DNA from: DATARH01 sp963734125
GTDB lineage: Bacteria; Pseudomonadota; Alphaproteobacteria; ATCC43930; CGMCC-115725
Reading direction: 5' to 3'
Assembly: GCA_963734125.1 (NCBI GenBank)
Contig: CAVTGB010000035.1
Location: 35,081-99,080 of the forward strand
DNA: 64,000 nt
The position numbers were made by a program, and so were the translations under genes. Under the pieces are notes generated by a model. The model made no database searches. It was not told the origin of the DNA and saw nothing but the letters and a program-made list of their open reading frames with translations. This document shows, one piece after another, positions 45,901 to 54,731 of this stretch (position 1 is the stretch's first letter; each line of letters begins with the position of its first letter).

Positions 45901-46158
45901 GGCGAAATCGGCCCGCCTGCTGGCCTGTTTTGCGGTGAATTCGAGACCGGCTCGGTGCAACTCACGCGTTATCAGCTCCGCAACGGACGTTTCGTCCTCG
46001 AGAATGAGGATCTTCAGCGAGCGCGTGATCCGGGTTCGCGCGGGTGTCGAGCGGGGGCTGAGCGCGACCGGGGGCCGCACCGGCGCCAAACCCGGGGGAC
46101 CGCGAGCGGGCGGGCGGGCGGCGACATCCGCCCCGCCCCGAATCCGATCTGCGCGCAT
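42968..46158 (-). CDS. Receiver-PAS-GAF-HD-GYP signalling protein (frame-disrupted)
   Basis: About 1060 residues. Order: receiver (ILILEDETSVAELI, phospho-Asp in DVVLADNKLADFTG, Lys in FVLKSN), PAS (HIGAFDWKIAGGEIVWSEET), PAS (NVAGVMMIRRDGTIAYINPY), PAS (VSPDGIVVVDPQRSIISANR), PAS (QAPDAILLFDVNQDRFIDAN), GAF (GGYRMAWIGIAEHDAAK) and HD-GYP (HDVGKIDVPAEIL, HHERLDGSGYPHGL), a c-di-GMP phosphodiesterase type. Three indels break the frame: a missing C near 44515, a missing G in a G run near 44156, and a surplus base near 44097 (CGC/CGG). The start at 46158 is uncertain. Linked to the CBS gene and to the tad block. Confidence 0.83.
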
Positions 46159-46368
46159 GTTACAACTCCAGGTGAACCCGCGATCGGCTATACCAGCGGC
46201 GTCGGCCTTGCCAGCGGCGGCGGCGTTAGCGGCATATGGTCTCTTTTTACACCATTTGCGAGCAATTTTCTCCTTTTATATGGTCGGCCCTCGCGCCCGT
46301 GAAGCATCCGCCGCCGCCTCATAGCGCCCGCGGTCTATCACTTTTCGCCGGTCACCACCGGACCCCGT

Positions 46369-46539
46369 TCAATCGACGGGTTTCATCGCGTTGCCGTTGA
46401 CCAGGATCTCGGCCATGACGGTGTACCGGCCAGGCGGGAGCCTTCCGTCGAGGCCGATCATAAATAGAACGGCGTAGGCGACGGGTGGGTAATCTGCGTA
46501 AAAATGATCCCGAGCCGCCGGGCGCGGTGGCGGGCTCAT
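46369..46539 (-). pseudogene. Possible gene remnant in the sensor-kup intergenic region
   Basis: The 400-base space between the sensor start (46158) and kup (46559) has one coding-looking stretch of 56 codons, with the end RLPPGRYTVMAEILVNGNAMK resembling the last strands of a periplasmic beta-domain. It lacks a start-proximal domain and its first codons abut the divergent kup start. It is either a truncated remnant or a chance open frame. The rest of the space (46159-46368) is A+T-richer and otherwise featureless. Confidence 0.3.
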
Positions 46540-46558
46540 GCCCGGGAAGGGTGGCGCG

Positions 46559-48445
46559 ATGTCGCAAACGGCCGAGGCGATAAGCCGACCAAGGTTCGCC
46601 GGGAGCCTGCCGGTGGTCAGCCTCTCGGCATTGGGCATCGTGTTCGGCGATATTGGAACGAGCCCGCTCTATACGCTGAAGACGGTGCTCAACCTGACGT
46701 CCCACGCGCCCGATCCGGCGGTCGCGCTCGGCGCGCTGTCCTTGATCATCTGGACGCTGATCGTCGTGACGACGATCAAATACGTGACCGTTGCGATGAG
46801 CATCGACAATGACGGGGAAGGCGGCATCCTGGCGCTGTTGTCGCTGCTCGGCGTGAAAACCCGGCCGCGGCCGATCATCATTGCGGTGGGCCTGTTCGGC
46901 GCGGCTCTCATTTATGGCGACGGGGCGATCACCCCGGCAATCTCGGTGCTGTCTGCGCTGGAAGGGCTGGACATCGCCACGCCGGCGTTTGCCCCGTATG
47001 TCCTCCCCGTCGCGGTCGTCATCCTGATTAGTCTCTTCGCGATCCAGCCCCGCGGCACCGCCTGGATCGGCCGGGCGTTCGGCCCGGTGATGGCGCTGTG
47101 GTTTGTCGCGATTGGCCTCCTTGGCCTGTCGGGCGTAGCCCAGCACCCCTCGGTTCTGGCGGCGTTGGATCCCCGATACGGGCTCAGTTATCTGTTCTCC
47201 GGCGGCCTCGCGGGGTTCCTCGTGCTCGGCGCGGTGTTCCTGTGCGTGACCGGGGCCGAGGCGCTTTACGCCGATATGGGCCATTTCGGCGCCAGACCGA
47301 TCCGCCTCGCCTGGTCGTTGGTGGTGTTCCCGAGCCTTGTCCTGAATTATGCCGGGCAGACGGCTCTGCTGCTCAGCGGCAAGACCTCGACCGACAACAT
47401 CTTCTATCAGCTTTGCCCATCGGTCTTGCTGGTGCCCTTGGTGCTGCTGGCTACGGTGGCGACGATCATCGCCAGCCAATCGATCATCACCGGGGCCTTT
47501 TCGATGACGCGGCAGGCGATCCAGCTCGGCTGGCTCCCGCCGCTCCTCGTCAAGCAGACCTCGGCCGAGGGTTATGGCCAGATCTACATCGCCGCGGTCA
47601 ACTGGACGCTGATGCTGGCAACACTGGGGCTGACGATCGGTTTCGGCAAATCCGACAATCTGGCCGCGGCCTACGGCATCGCGGTATCGGCGACGATGCT
47701 GATGACCTCGGTGCTCCTGTTCATCGCGATGCGCGAGATCTGGCACTGGAACTTGGTTACGGCAGGCGCCATTGCCGGCGCTTTCATGGTCGTCGACGGC
47801 AGCTTCCTCGCGGCAAACTTGGCCAAGGTCATGGAGGGCGGATACGTGCCGCTGATCCTGGCGTCCCTCGTATATGGCGTGATGCTGATCTGGCACCTCG
47901 GGGCCGCCGCGGTCGCCCGGCGGCTGGAGGAGGCGGCGGTACCGATCGACACCTTCATGGCCGAGATCGCAAAGGGGCACACAGCACGCGTCCCCGGCAC
48001 CGCGGTCTTTCTGACGCGGACCCGGCGCGACGCGCCGCCGGTCATGGTTTGGCACGTCAAGCACAACCGCGCGCTGCACGAGCGCCTGTTTGTGCTGACC
48101 ATCATCACCGAATCGGCGCCCTGGGTCGACGACGCCCACCGCCTTACCTTCGACGAGCTGGCCCCGAATTTCTGGCGCGCCACCGCGCGTTACGGCTTCA
48201 TGGAGCGCCCCGACGTGCCCTTGCTGCTGAGCGATGCGCACGCCCTCGGATGCGGCATCGACATCGCCGACGTCACCTACTATCTCGGGCACGAGACGGT
48301 GACGCCGGATGATGAGCCCACCGCGCTGCCGCGCTGGGTGGAGGCGCTGTTCGCGCTGATGCAGCGCAATGCCGCCCACCTCACCGACTATTTCAAACTG
48401 CCGCCCGATTCGGTCGTCGAGATCGGACGGCAGGTCGCCATTTGA
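46559..48445 (+). CDS. kup: Kup-type potassium uptake transporter
   Basis: 628 residues from ATG 46559, with AAGGG ten bases upstream (ATG 46538 lacks one). The N-terminus LGIVFGDIGTSPLYTLK is the KUP signature, followed by NDGEGGILALLSLLG and LIYGDGAITPAISVLSALEG. Twelve membrane segments span residues 25-440; the remaining 190 residues are the cytosolic tail typical of Kup (VPGTAVFLT, MVWHVKHNRALHERLFVLTI). It imports K+ with protons. Its stop overlaps the TTG start of the next gene. Confidence 0.95.
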   Translation: MSQTAEAISRPRFAGSLPVVSLSALGIVFGDIGTSPLYTLKTVLNLTSHAPDPAVALGALSLIIWTLIVVTTIKYVTVAMSIDNDGEGGILALLSLLGVKTRPRPIIIAVGLFGAALIYGDGAITPAISVLSALEGLDIATPAFAPYVLPVAVVILISLFAIQPRGTAWIGRAFGPVMALWFVAIGLLGLSGVAQHPSVLAALDPRYGLSYLFSGGLAGFLVLGAVFLCVTGAEALYADMGHFGARPIRLAWSLVVFPSLVLNYAGQTALLLSGKTSTDNIFYQLCPSVLLVPLVLLATVATIIASQSIITGAFSMTRQAIQLGWLPPLLVKQTSAEGYGQIYIAAVNWTLMLATLGLTIGFGKSDNLAAAYGIAVSATMLMTSVLLFIAMREIWHWNLVTAGAIAGAFMVVDGSFLAANLAKVMEGGYVPLILASLVYGVMLIWHLGAAAVARRLEEAAVPIDTFMAEIAKGHTARVPGTAVFLTRTRRDAPPVMVWHVKHNRALHERLFVLTIITESAPWVDDAHRLTFDELAPNFWRATARYGFMERPDVPLLLSDAHALGCGIDIADVTYYLGHETVTPDDEPTALPRWVEALFALMQRNAAHLTDYFKLPPDSVVEIGRQVAI

Positions 48446-49365
48446 TCCTGGGGGTCGCCATGCCCAACCTGCCCGCCCTCAACCTGATCGCCGAACCCGG
48501 CCGGCGGCGCGCCACGCTGGAACTTGCCCGCGAGATCGAGCGGCGCGGCTTTGCCGGGATCTCGGTATCGAGCGCGTATGCCAACATGGCGCAATGCACG
48601 GGCCTGGCGCTCTCGACCGAGCGCATCACCTTCGCCACCGCGATCGCCCCGATCTATGCGCAGACGAACGAGGAGTTCGCGCAAACCGCGGCCTATATCC
48701 ACGAGGTGTCCGGCGGGCGGTTCCAGTTCGGTATCGGCGTCGCGCACGGCCCCAGCCATGTGCGCATGGGGGTGACGCCGGGTAAGCCCCTCGGCGATAT
48801 CCGCGCCTTTGTCGCGAAGTACCGCTCCTTTGACAACATCGGCGAACTGCCGCCGATCATCCTGGCGACGCTGCGCCGGCGGATGATCGCGCTGGCCGGC
48901 GAGATCGCCGACGGCATGGTGTTCTCCGGGGGCAGCCGGTCGCATATGGCGCACTCCCTTGCCGCGCTCCCGGCGGCAAAGCGCGCCGATCCCGATTTCT
49001 TCATCGGCAACCGCATCCGCACCTGCATCTCCGACGACATCGCCGAAGCAAAGGCGGTGCTGCGCCGAACCATGGCGCACTATGCGTTTCTCCCCTATTA
49101 CCGCAATTACTGGCGGGAGACCGGCTATGCCGAGGAGATGAACGCGATCGAGACCGCTATCGCCGCCGGGCGCAATGACGAGGGTCCGCGCTATCTGACC
49201 GACCGCTGGCTCGCCGATGTGACGCTGTTTGGGCCCGCGTCAAACATCCGCGACGGCGTCGCCGCCTGGCGCGAGGCCGGCATCCGTACCCCGGTTCTAG
49301 TCCCCCTATCGGCCGACGGCGACCAGCTGACCGCGCTGCGCCAGGTTTTCGCCGCGTTCGAATAA
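48442..49365 (+). CDS. LLM-class flavin-dependent oxidoreductase
   Basis: 307 residues from TTG 48442, which overlaps the kup stop (TTGA). TTG is preferred to ATG 48460 because the first strand ILGVAMPNLPALN would otherwise be cut. SSAYANMAQCTGLALSTERITFAT, GGRFQFGIGVAHGPSHVRMG and LAGEIADGMVFSGG follow the luciferase-like TIM barrel of the F420- or FMN-dependent single-chain type. It differs from the NtaA-type genes at 33-35 kb. Substrate unknown. Confidence 0.85.
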   Translation: MILGVAMPNLPALNLIAEPGRRRATLELAREIERRGFAGISVSSAYANMAQCTGLALSTERITFATAIAPIYAQTNEEFAQTAAYIHEVSGGRFQFGIGVAHGPSHVRMGVTPGKPLGDIRAFVAKYRSFDNIGELPPIILATLRRRMIALAGEIADGMVFSGGSRSHMAHSLAALPAAKRADPDFFIGNRIRTCISDDIAEAKAVLRRTMAHYAFLPYYRNYWRETGYAEEMNAIETAIAAGRNDEGPRYLTDRWLADVTLFGPASNIRDGVAAWREAGIRTPVLVPLSADGDQLTALRQVFAAFE

Positions 49366-49375
49366 CCCCGGCTCG

Positions 49376-50806
49376 TCACACCGCCGGGCGCGAGCGGATC
49401 GCATGGGGGATCTTGCGGGGGAGGAACTGGCCGTCGCTCGGCGTCGCTAGGAGATTGCCGTTATCGACGGCGATCTTGCCGCGCAGGATCGTCGTCGATG
49501 GCCACGCCGCCACCTCGTGGCCTTCCCATGGCGTGTAGTCGGTTTCGTGCAGATCCTCCTTCTTGATCGTGCGCGCGCGCTTCGGGTCGAGCAGCACGAT
49601 GTCGGCGTCCGAGCCCACCGCCAGCGCGCCCTTCTTCGGATAAATCCCCATGATCTTCGCGGCGTTCGACGATACCAGCCCGACGAACTCGGCGAGAGAG
49701 TAGCCCTGCTTCGCCACCATGTGCGTGTACATCAGCGCAACCCGCGGTTCGACCCCGGAATTGCCGCCGGTCGTGTCATCGATGCGGCGCCCCTGCAGTT
49801 TGACCTGCAACGGACAGCAGACTTCGTCGGTGGCGATCGCCTGGATTGCGCCGTGCCGTGTCGCCGCCCACAGCGCCTTCTGGTCCTCGGCGAATTTGAG
49901 TGACGGGTAGGTGTGGAACATCTGCCCGCCGGGCCGCTTGTAGTCCTCGGCGTTGTAGAGGAGGTACTGGTGCAAGGTTTCGCCGTAGATCGGGAAGCCG
50001 CGGGCGCGCGAGGCGGCGATCGCGGCGGCCCCGGTCGCGGCCGAGACATGGACCATGTAGAGGGCCGCGCCCTCGACATTCTCCGCGAGGCGAATGACCC
50101 GGTTGAACGACAGATCTTCCGAGAGCGTGTTGTGCACCTCGGCCAAATTCTCAAAGCCGACCCGGTCCTCGCGGATCAGCTTTTCGTACATGTGCATGAC
50201 GATGTCGTTGTCTTCGGCGTGGATCGTCGCGAGGCCCCCCGCCTTCGCCATCACCTTCAACACGTCCCAGATGTCGCCGAACTTGACCATGCGGCCCTGG
50301 TTGAGCGGGCGGATGTCGGTGGTGAAGATTTTCACCGTCGCGTGGCCGGCCTGCACGGCCTCCGGCAAGGCATTGAGCAAGGCCGGGGTTTGCGTGCCGC
50401 GCAGCATCAGGTGAAAGCCGTAATCGCAATAGCAGCTGCCGTGAAACTCGCTCTGGCGGTGCTGGATCGATTGCTGCAGCGGCTCATCGGGCAGGCAGAG
50501 GGCAAAGTCGAGCAATGTCGTCGTGCCGCCATAAAGCGCGGCGCGGCTGACCTGATCGGGCCCGGCGCTGAACACGTCCACGTTGCTGGGCCCGCCGACA
50601 ATCGGCATGCCGGCATGAATGTGCGGATCGATGCCGCCGGGAATAACAATCTGCCCCGCAGCATCGACCGTGCGCGTGGCGCCGATCGCCGCGAGAGAGC
50701 CGGGCGCGCCGATCGCCGCAATCTTGCCGCCCGAGACGCCGATATCGGCTACTTCGGTCGAGGCCGGCATCACCGCGGTGCCGCCCGTAACGATCAGATC
50801 AAACAT
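49376..50806 (-). CDS. Dihydropyrimidinase / D-hydantoinase family hydrolase
   Basis: 476 residues, the family length. Metal-site motifs: GGIDPHIHAGMP (HxH), HATVKIFTTD with the candidate carboxylated Lys, TIHAEDNDIV, MVHVSAATGA and AIATDEVCC in place of the more usual STDHC, so the last metal ligand region is slightly unusual. NSGVEPRVALMYTH is the substrate loop typical of hydantoinases. It opens cyclic ureides such as dihydropyrimidines or hydantoins. The neighbouring molybdenum hydroxylase may act in the same catabolic route. Confidence 0.87.
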   Translation of the reverse strand: MFDLIVTGGTAVMPASTEVADIGVSGGKIAAIGAPGSLAAIGATRTVDAAGQIVIPGGIDPHIHAGMPIVGGPSNVDVFSAGPDQVSRAALYGGTTTLLDFALCLPDEPLQQSIQHRQSEFHGSCYCDYGFHLMLRGTQTPALLNALPEAVQAGHATVKIFTTDIRPLNQGRMVKFGDIWDVLKVMAKAGGLATIHAEDNDIVMHMYEKLIREDRVGFENLAEVHNTLSEDLSFNRVIRLAENVEGAALYMVHVSAATGAAAIAASRARGFPIYGETLHQYLLYNAEDYKRPGGQMFHTYPSLKFAEDQKALWAATRHGAIQAIATDEVCCPLQVKLQGRRIDDTTGGNSGVEPRVALMYTHMVAKQGYSLAEFVGLVSSNAAKIMGIYPKKGALAVGSDADIVLLDPKRARTIKKEDLHETDYTPWEGHEVAAWPSTTILRGKIAVDNGNLLATPSDGQFLPRKIPHAIRSRPAV

Positions 50807-50875
50807 GGTTCGCCCTCCCTTAAAAGCACTGAAACGGCTATCTGCATCCTTCGCAATCCGGCTGATCCGGGCACT

Positions 50876-53002
50876 TCACGCCTTCAACAGCGCCGCCATC
50901 ACCCGCTCGCGGGTCATCGGCAAATCGCGGATGCGGGCGCCCAAGGCGTGGGCGACGGCGTTGCCGATCGCCGCGACCGTTGGCCCGCCCGAGGCTTCGC
51001 CGACGCCGAGCGGGGGGTTGTCGGAAACCGGGTCGAGGAGCGCCACTTCGATCTCCGGGACCTCGCTGAATTTGATGACGGGGTAGGTTTCCCAGTCGCG
51101 CGAGCTGATGCCGGCGGCGTCGAGCCGCACGCCCTCCTTCAAGGCCCAGCTGATCGCCTGGACGATGCCGCCTTCGAGCTGGTTCCTGGCGCCGTCCGGG
51201 TTGATGACGAGGCCGGCATCGGCAGCGCACCAGACGCGCGTCACGCGGACTTCGTCCTCGACTTCGACCTCTGCGACGATGGCGGCGTAGGCGGCGATGT
51301 TTTTGTAGCGGGCGAAGGCGATGCCGCGGCCGCTTCCCGCGCCGCCGGTGATGCCGGGCTGCCAACCGCTCATCGCTGCGACTTTTTCGACGACGGCGCG
51401 GGCGCGCGGATCGGCGAGCACCGCCAGGCGATAGGCCATCGGGTCCCCGCCCGCCTCCGCCGCCAGTTCGTCCATGAACGATTCGATCGCGAAGACGTTG
51501 AGGGTCGCGCCGAGGCCGCGCAACGAGGAGGTGCGGACCGGGGTCTCGGGGACCAAATGGTGGACGATGCGCTTGGCCGGGAAGGCGTAGAGCGGCTCGC
51601 CGTTGCGGGTGCCGGCGCCCGGCGGGGTCGACGATTCGGTCGCGGGCGGCGCCGGCGGCGGGTCGGGGAGCGCCTCGGCGGCCAACAGATTACCGCCGCC
51701 GCCCGGGCGGCTCGAATGCCGGCCGCTCCAGATCTCGGTGGTCCAGTCGGTGGGGCGCCCGGCGCTGTCGAGCGTCGCGTGCACGCTCGTCACCATCGCC
51801 GGGCTGACCGGCTCGAAGCCGAATTCCTCCTCGCGCCGCCAGCGCACCCGGATCGGCACGCCCGGCTTCCTCACGGCGATGACCGCCGCGTCCGCCGCCG
51901 CGTCGTCGGCGCCGTTATGGCCGTAGCAGCCCACCCCCTGCACATGTTTGACCGAGATCGCCGCGGGGTCGAGCTGAAGCATGCGGACGAGCGCGGCCTT
52001 AAGCGGGTAGACCCCCTGGGTATGCGACCACACGGTGAGATGCCCGCCCTGGTAGAGGGCCATCGCGCAAGAGGGCGCGATCGAGGCATGCGCGATGTGC
52101 ATCCGCGTAAAGCTCGCCGTGCGCCGGGTCGATGCGGGCGTGGGAGCCGCGGGGGGCGCACCGACGATCCGGTCCATCGAAGGCTGCTGCAACAGCCAGC
52201 GTGCCTCTTCCTGATAGGGGTTGATCGGGTCGACGCCGTCCCAGGCAACGTGGCCGGGCGCAACGGCCGCGACCGCCTCGACGGTCGTTTCATCGGCGCC
52301 GAGGATGGCGAGGAAATTGCCGTCGCGCAGGAGCTCGATCGGGGTTTTGGCGGCGCGGCGGATCGCCGCCTCGTCGACGCTTCCGATCGTCGCGCCGCGG
52401 CGCGGCTGGCGCACCATGCGGGCATGCACCATGCCGTCCATCGCCCTATCGTGGACAAAGATCGGCGCCCCGAACACCTTGGCGGCGAGATCGACCCGCG
52501 CCGCGCTCTGCCCGACGATTTGGTGCTCGCTTGCTGGCTTGATCGGGGCGGCGCCGCTGGCATGACGCGCGAGATCGACGTTCGGCGCGAGCGACCAGTA
52601 ATCATGGCGGCTGGCCTGGCCGCGATTGAGGATCGCGCCGTCGCGCACCGTGAGGTCGGCGCGGGCATAGCCGAAACTCGCCGCGGCGTGGTCGAGAAAG
52701 AGGCCGCGCACCTCGGCGCAGGCGAGGCGCAGCGCGACGCCGCCGAACTGGATCGACTGGCTGCCAGCGGTATAGCCCTCGTTTGGGGTGAGATCGGTAT
52801 CGCCGGTTTGGAGGCGGATGCGTTCGGGCGCGATGTCGAGTTCTTCGGCGGCGATCTGGTGCATCGCGGTCAGGACCCCCTGGCCGATCTCGACCCGGCC
52901 GGTCGCGACCCTGACCTGGCCGGGCGCGGGGAAGGAGACCCACTGGTCAAGTCGCGGATTGTCGGCGAGGAGCGGCGGTAGCGTCGGTGCGGTGCTATTC
53001 AT
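50876..53002 (-). CDS. Molybdopterin-binding subunit of a molybdenum hydroxylase (IorB/XdhB-like)
   Basis: 708 residues from ATG 53002, overlapping the Fe-S subunit stop (ATGA). It has the IorB-type layout: VGRVEIGQGVLTAMHQIAAEEL-like start (residues about 25-50), NEGYTAGSQSIQFGG, FVHDRAMDGMVHARMVRQPR, GVGCYGHNGADDAA, SSLRGLGATLNVFAIESFMDEL, and the C-terminal PLGVGEASGGPTVAAIGNAV with the conserved Glu of the Mo site. Works with the 2Fe-2S subunit on N-heterocycles or aldehydes. No Mo-cofactor maturation or FAD subunit is present, as expected for the two-subunit type. Confidence 0.88.
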   Translation of the reverse strand: MNSTAPTLPPLLADNPRLDQWVSFPAPGQVRVATGRVEIGQGVLTAMHQIAAEELDIAPERIRLQTGDTDLTPNEGYTAGSQSIQFGGVALRLACAEVRGLFLDHAAASFGYARADLTVRDGAILNRGQASRHDYWSLAPNVDLARHASGAAPIKPASEHQIVGQSAARVDLAAKVFGAPIFVHDRAMDGMVHARMVRQPRRGATIGSVDEAAIRRAAKTPIELLRDGNFLAILGADETTVEAVAAVAPGHVAWDGVDPINPYQEEARWLLQQPSMDRIVGAPPAAPTPASTRRTASFTRMHIAHASIAPSCAMALYQGGHLTVWSHTQGVYPLKAALVRMLQLDPAAISVKHVQGVGCYGHNGADDAAADAAVIAVRKPGVPIRVRWRREEEFGFEPVSPAMVTSVHATLDSAGRPTDWTTEIWSGRHSSRPGGGGNLLAAEALPDPPPAPPATESSTPPGAGTRNGEPLYAFPAKRIVHHLVPETPVRTSSLRGLGATLNVFAIESFMDELAAEAGGDPMAYRLAVLADPRARAVVEKVAAMSGWQPGITGGAGSGRGIAFARYKNIAAYAAIVAEVEVEDEVRVTRVWCAADAGLVINPDGARNQLEGGIVQAISWALKEGVRLDAAGISSRDWETYPVIKFSEVPEIEVALLDPVSDNPPLGVGEASGGPTVAAIGNAVAHALGARIRDLPMTRERVMAALLKA

Positions 53003-53478
53003 CGCGCCTCTCCCTCGCGCATGCGGCGGGCGGCGAGTTCGACCGCGCGCAGGATGCGGGCATGGCTGCCGCAGCGGCAGATATTGTCGTCGAGCGCGAG
53101 CGCGATTTCGCGGCGCGAGGGCGACGGGTTGCCGTCGAGCAGCGCCTTGGCGGAAATGAGGATGCCGGGGAGGCAATAGCCGCACTGGCCGGCCTGCTCG
53201 TCGAGAAAGGCCTGTTGCAGCGGGTGCGGATCTTCGGGCGCCCCCAGCCCCTCGATCGTCAGAACCGTCTTTCCCGCCACCGTCGAGAGCGCCTTACCGC
53301 AGGATTTCTCGGGCTTGCCGTCAATGAGCACCATGCAGGAGCCGCACTGCTCTGCGCCGCAGCCGAATTTGGTGCCCATCAGCCCCAGATGGTTGCGCAG
53401 CACATCGAGGAGCGGGGCGTCGCCGTCAGCGGTCACGCTGACCGGGGCGCCGTTCAGCGTCAAAGAGACTGATTGCAT
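52999..53478 (-). CDS. 2Fe-2S subunit of the molybdenum hydroxylase (IorA-like)
   Basis: 159 residues. First cluster: FGCGAEQCGSCMVLIDG with a fourth Cys in KSCGKAL; second cluster: QCGYCLPGILISAK and NICRCGSHARILRAV. This is the complete two-cluster small subunit of the xanthine oxidase family. It passes electrons from the Mo subunit encoded next. Length and motif order fit isoquinoline 1-oxidoreductase alpha and nicotinate or aldehyde dehydrogenase small subunits alike. Confidence 0.93.
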   Translation of the reverse strand: MQSVSLTLNGAPVSVTADGDAPLLDVLRNHLGLMGTKFGCGAEQCGSCMVLIDGKPEKSCGKALSTVAGKTVLTIEGLGAPEDPHPLQQAFLDEQAGQCGYCLPGILISAKALLDGNPSPSRREIALALDDNICRCGSHARILRAVELAARRMREGEAR

Positions 53479-53504
53479 GCTTCCTCCCGGCGTGAGGATC
53501 GGGG

Positions 53505-54731
53505 TCAGGTCGGCGCCAGGCGCGGCGCCATTGTCGGGTTGGCGCGGCGGGTCGGCCCGCCGGCCACGATCTGGACGACCCCGGCGGCGAACCCGACGAG
53601 GACGCCGATCTTCCAGGCGTCGCCATAGGAGCCGGTCCAGTCGAAGATCAGCCCGCCGCCCCAGGCGCCGAGCGAGGAGCCGACCTGGTGCATGACAAAC
53701 GACAGCCCGAGCAAGGTTGCCATGTAGCGGGTGCCGAACATCTCGGCGACGAGGCCGCTGACCAAGGGCGCGACGCTGAGCCACAGCATCCCCATCGCCG
53801 CGGCGAAGAGGAGGGTCGACGCTGGGGTCGGCGGCATTATGAAATAGGCGGTGAAGGCGAAAGCGCGCAGGATGTAGAGGAGCCCCAAGAGGATGTGCTT
53901 GGGGTATTTGCCGCCAAGCCAGCCGGCCGCGAGCGAGCCGATGCAGTTGGTGCCGCCGATGACGGCGAGCGCTTCCGCGCTCAGCATCGGATCCTGCCCG
54001 CAGATCGCCAGATAGGTCGGCAGGTGCGTCGTCAGGAACACAAGGTTGAGGCCGCAGACGAAATAGGCCCCCGACATCACGAGAAACGGGCGATGGCGCG
54101 CGGCCTCGCCAATCACCTCGCGCATCGTCGTGCGGCCGGCGCCGTGCCGCGAAATCCGGTCGGCCCCGCCGGCCAGAAACGCCGTCGGCAGCATCGCCAG
54201 CGCGAGGACGACGAAGAACAAGGCGCCGATCTGCCAAGCGTAATTTGCCAGAAACCCCTGCGTGCCGAGTGGCACCAAGAGGGTCCCGAGCGACCCGGCT
54301 GCGGAAACGACGCCAAGGATCGCGCTGCGGCGCTCTTCGGCGACCGCCCGGGCGACCGCGGTCAGCGCGAGCGAGGAGGCGGTGCACGACAGCGCGACGC
54401 CGATCAACGCGCCGGAAACGTAGAGCGCGGTCGCGCCCCCGGCGGCGGCCATGACGCCCAGTCCCACGACATAGATCGCCGCCCCCGCCATCATCGTGAT
54501 GCGCAGCCCGAAGCGGTCGGCGATCGCGCCCACCGGCGCCTGCGACAACCCCCAGACGATGTTCTGGATCGCAATCGACAGCGTGAATTCGGTCGCGGTG
54601 ACCGCGAGCCCCCGCGTCACCGGCGTCAGAAAGAGGCCGAGGCTCTGGCGCAGCCCCATGCCGAGCGTCAGGAGCAGCGCCGCCCCGACGAGGATCAGCC
54701 GGGTCTGATTTCGCGTCCCCGCGGAGGTCAT
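53505..54731 (-). CDS. Major facilitator superfamily transporter
   Basis: 408 residues from ATG 54731, overlapping the SDR stop. Twelve membrane helices. The MFS motif between TM2 and TM3 is APVGAIADRFGLRITMMAG. FVCGLNLVFLTTHLPTYLAICG begins the second half. The sequence resembles the monocarboxylate/oxalate-formate type branch. Lying between the SDR and the Mo hydroxylase, it may import their substrate; this is inference from neighbourhood. Confidence 0.88.
   Translation of the reverse strand: MTSAGTRNQTRLILVGAALLLTLGMGLRQSLGLFLTPVTRGLAVTATEFTLSIAIQNIVWGLSQAPVGAIADRFGLRITMMAGAAIYVVGLGVMAAAGGATALYVSGALIGVALSCTASSLALTAVARAVAEERRSAILGVVSAAGSLGTLLVPLGTQGFLANYAWQIGALFFVVLALAMLPTAFLAGGADRISRHGAGRTTMREVIGEAARHRPFLVMSGAYFVCGLNLVFLTTHLPTYLAICGQDPMLSAEALAVIGGTNCIGSLAAGWLGGKYPKHILLGLLYILRAFAFTAYFIMPPTPASTLLFAAAMGMLWLSVAPLVSGLVAEMFGTRYMATLLGLSFVMHQVGSSLGAWGGGLIFDWTGSYGDAWKIGVLVGFAAGVVQIVAGGPTRRANPTMAPRLAPT

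Noticed and set aside
46352..48379. 675-codon frame opposite kup, and a similar 567-codon frame at 22558-24261
   Set aside because: Both are antisense to transporters with full family motifs. His/Asp/Arg-rich sequence is an artefact of the opposite strand.
49913..52981. Open frame of 1022 codons on the plus strand opposite the hydantoinase and Mo hydroxylase
   Set aside because: Antisense shadow of two well-supported genes; no recognisable motif and low-complexity Arg/Gly/Asp composition.
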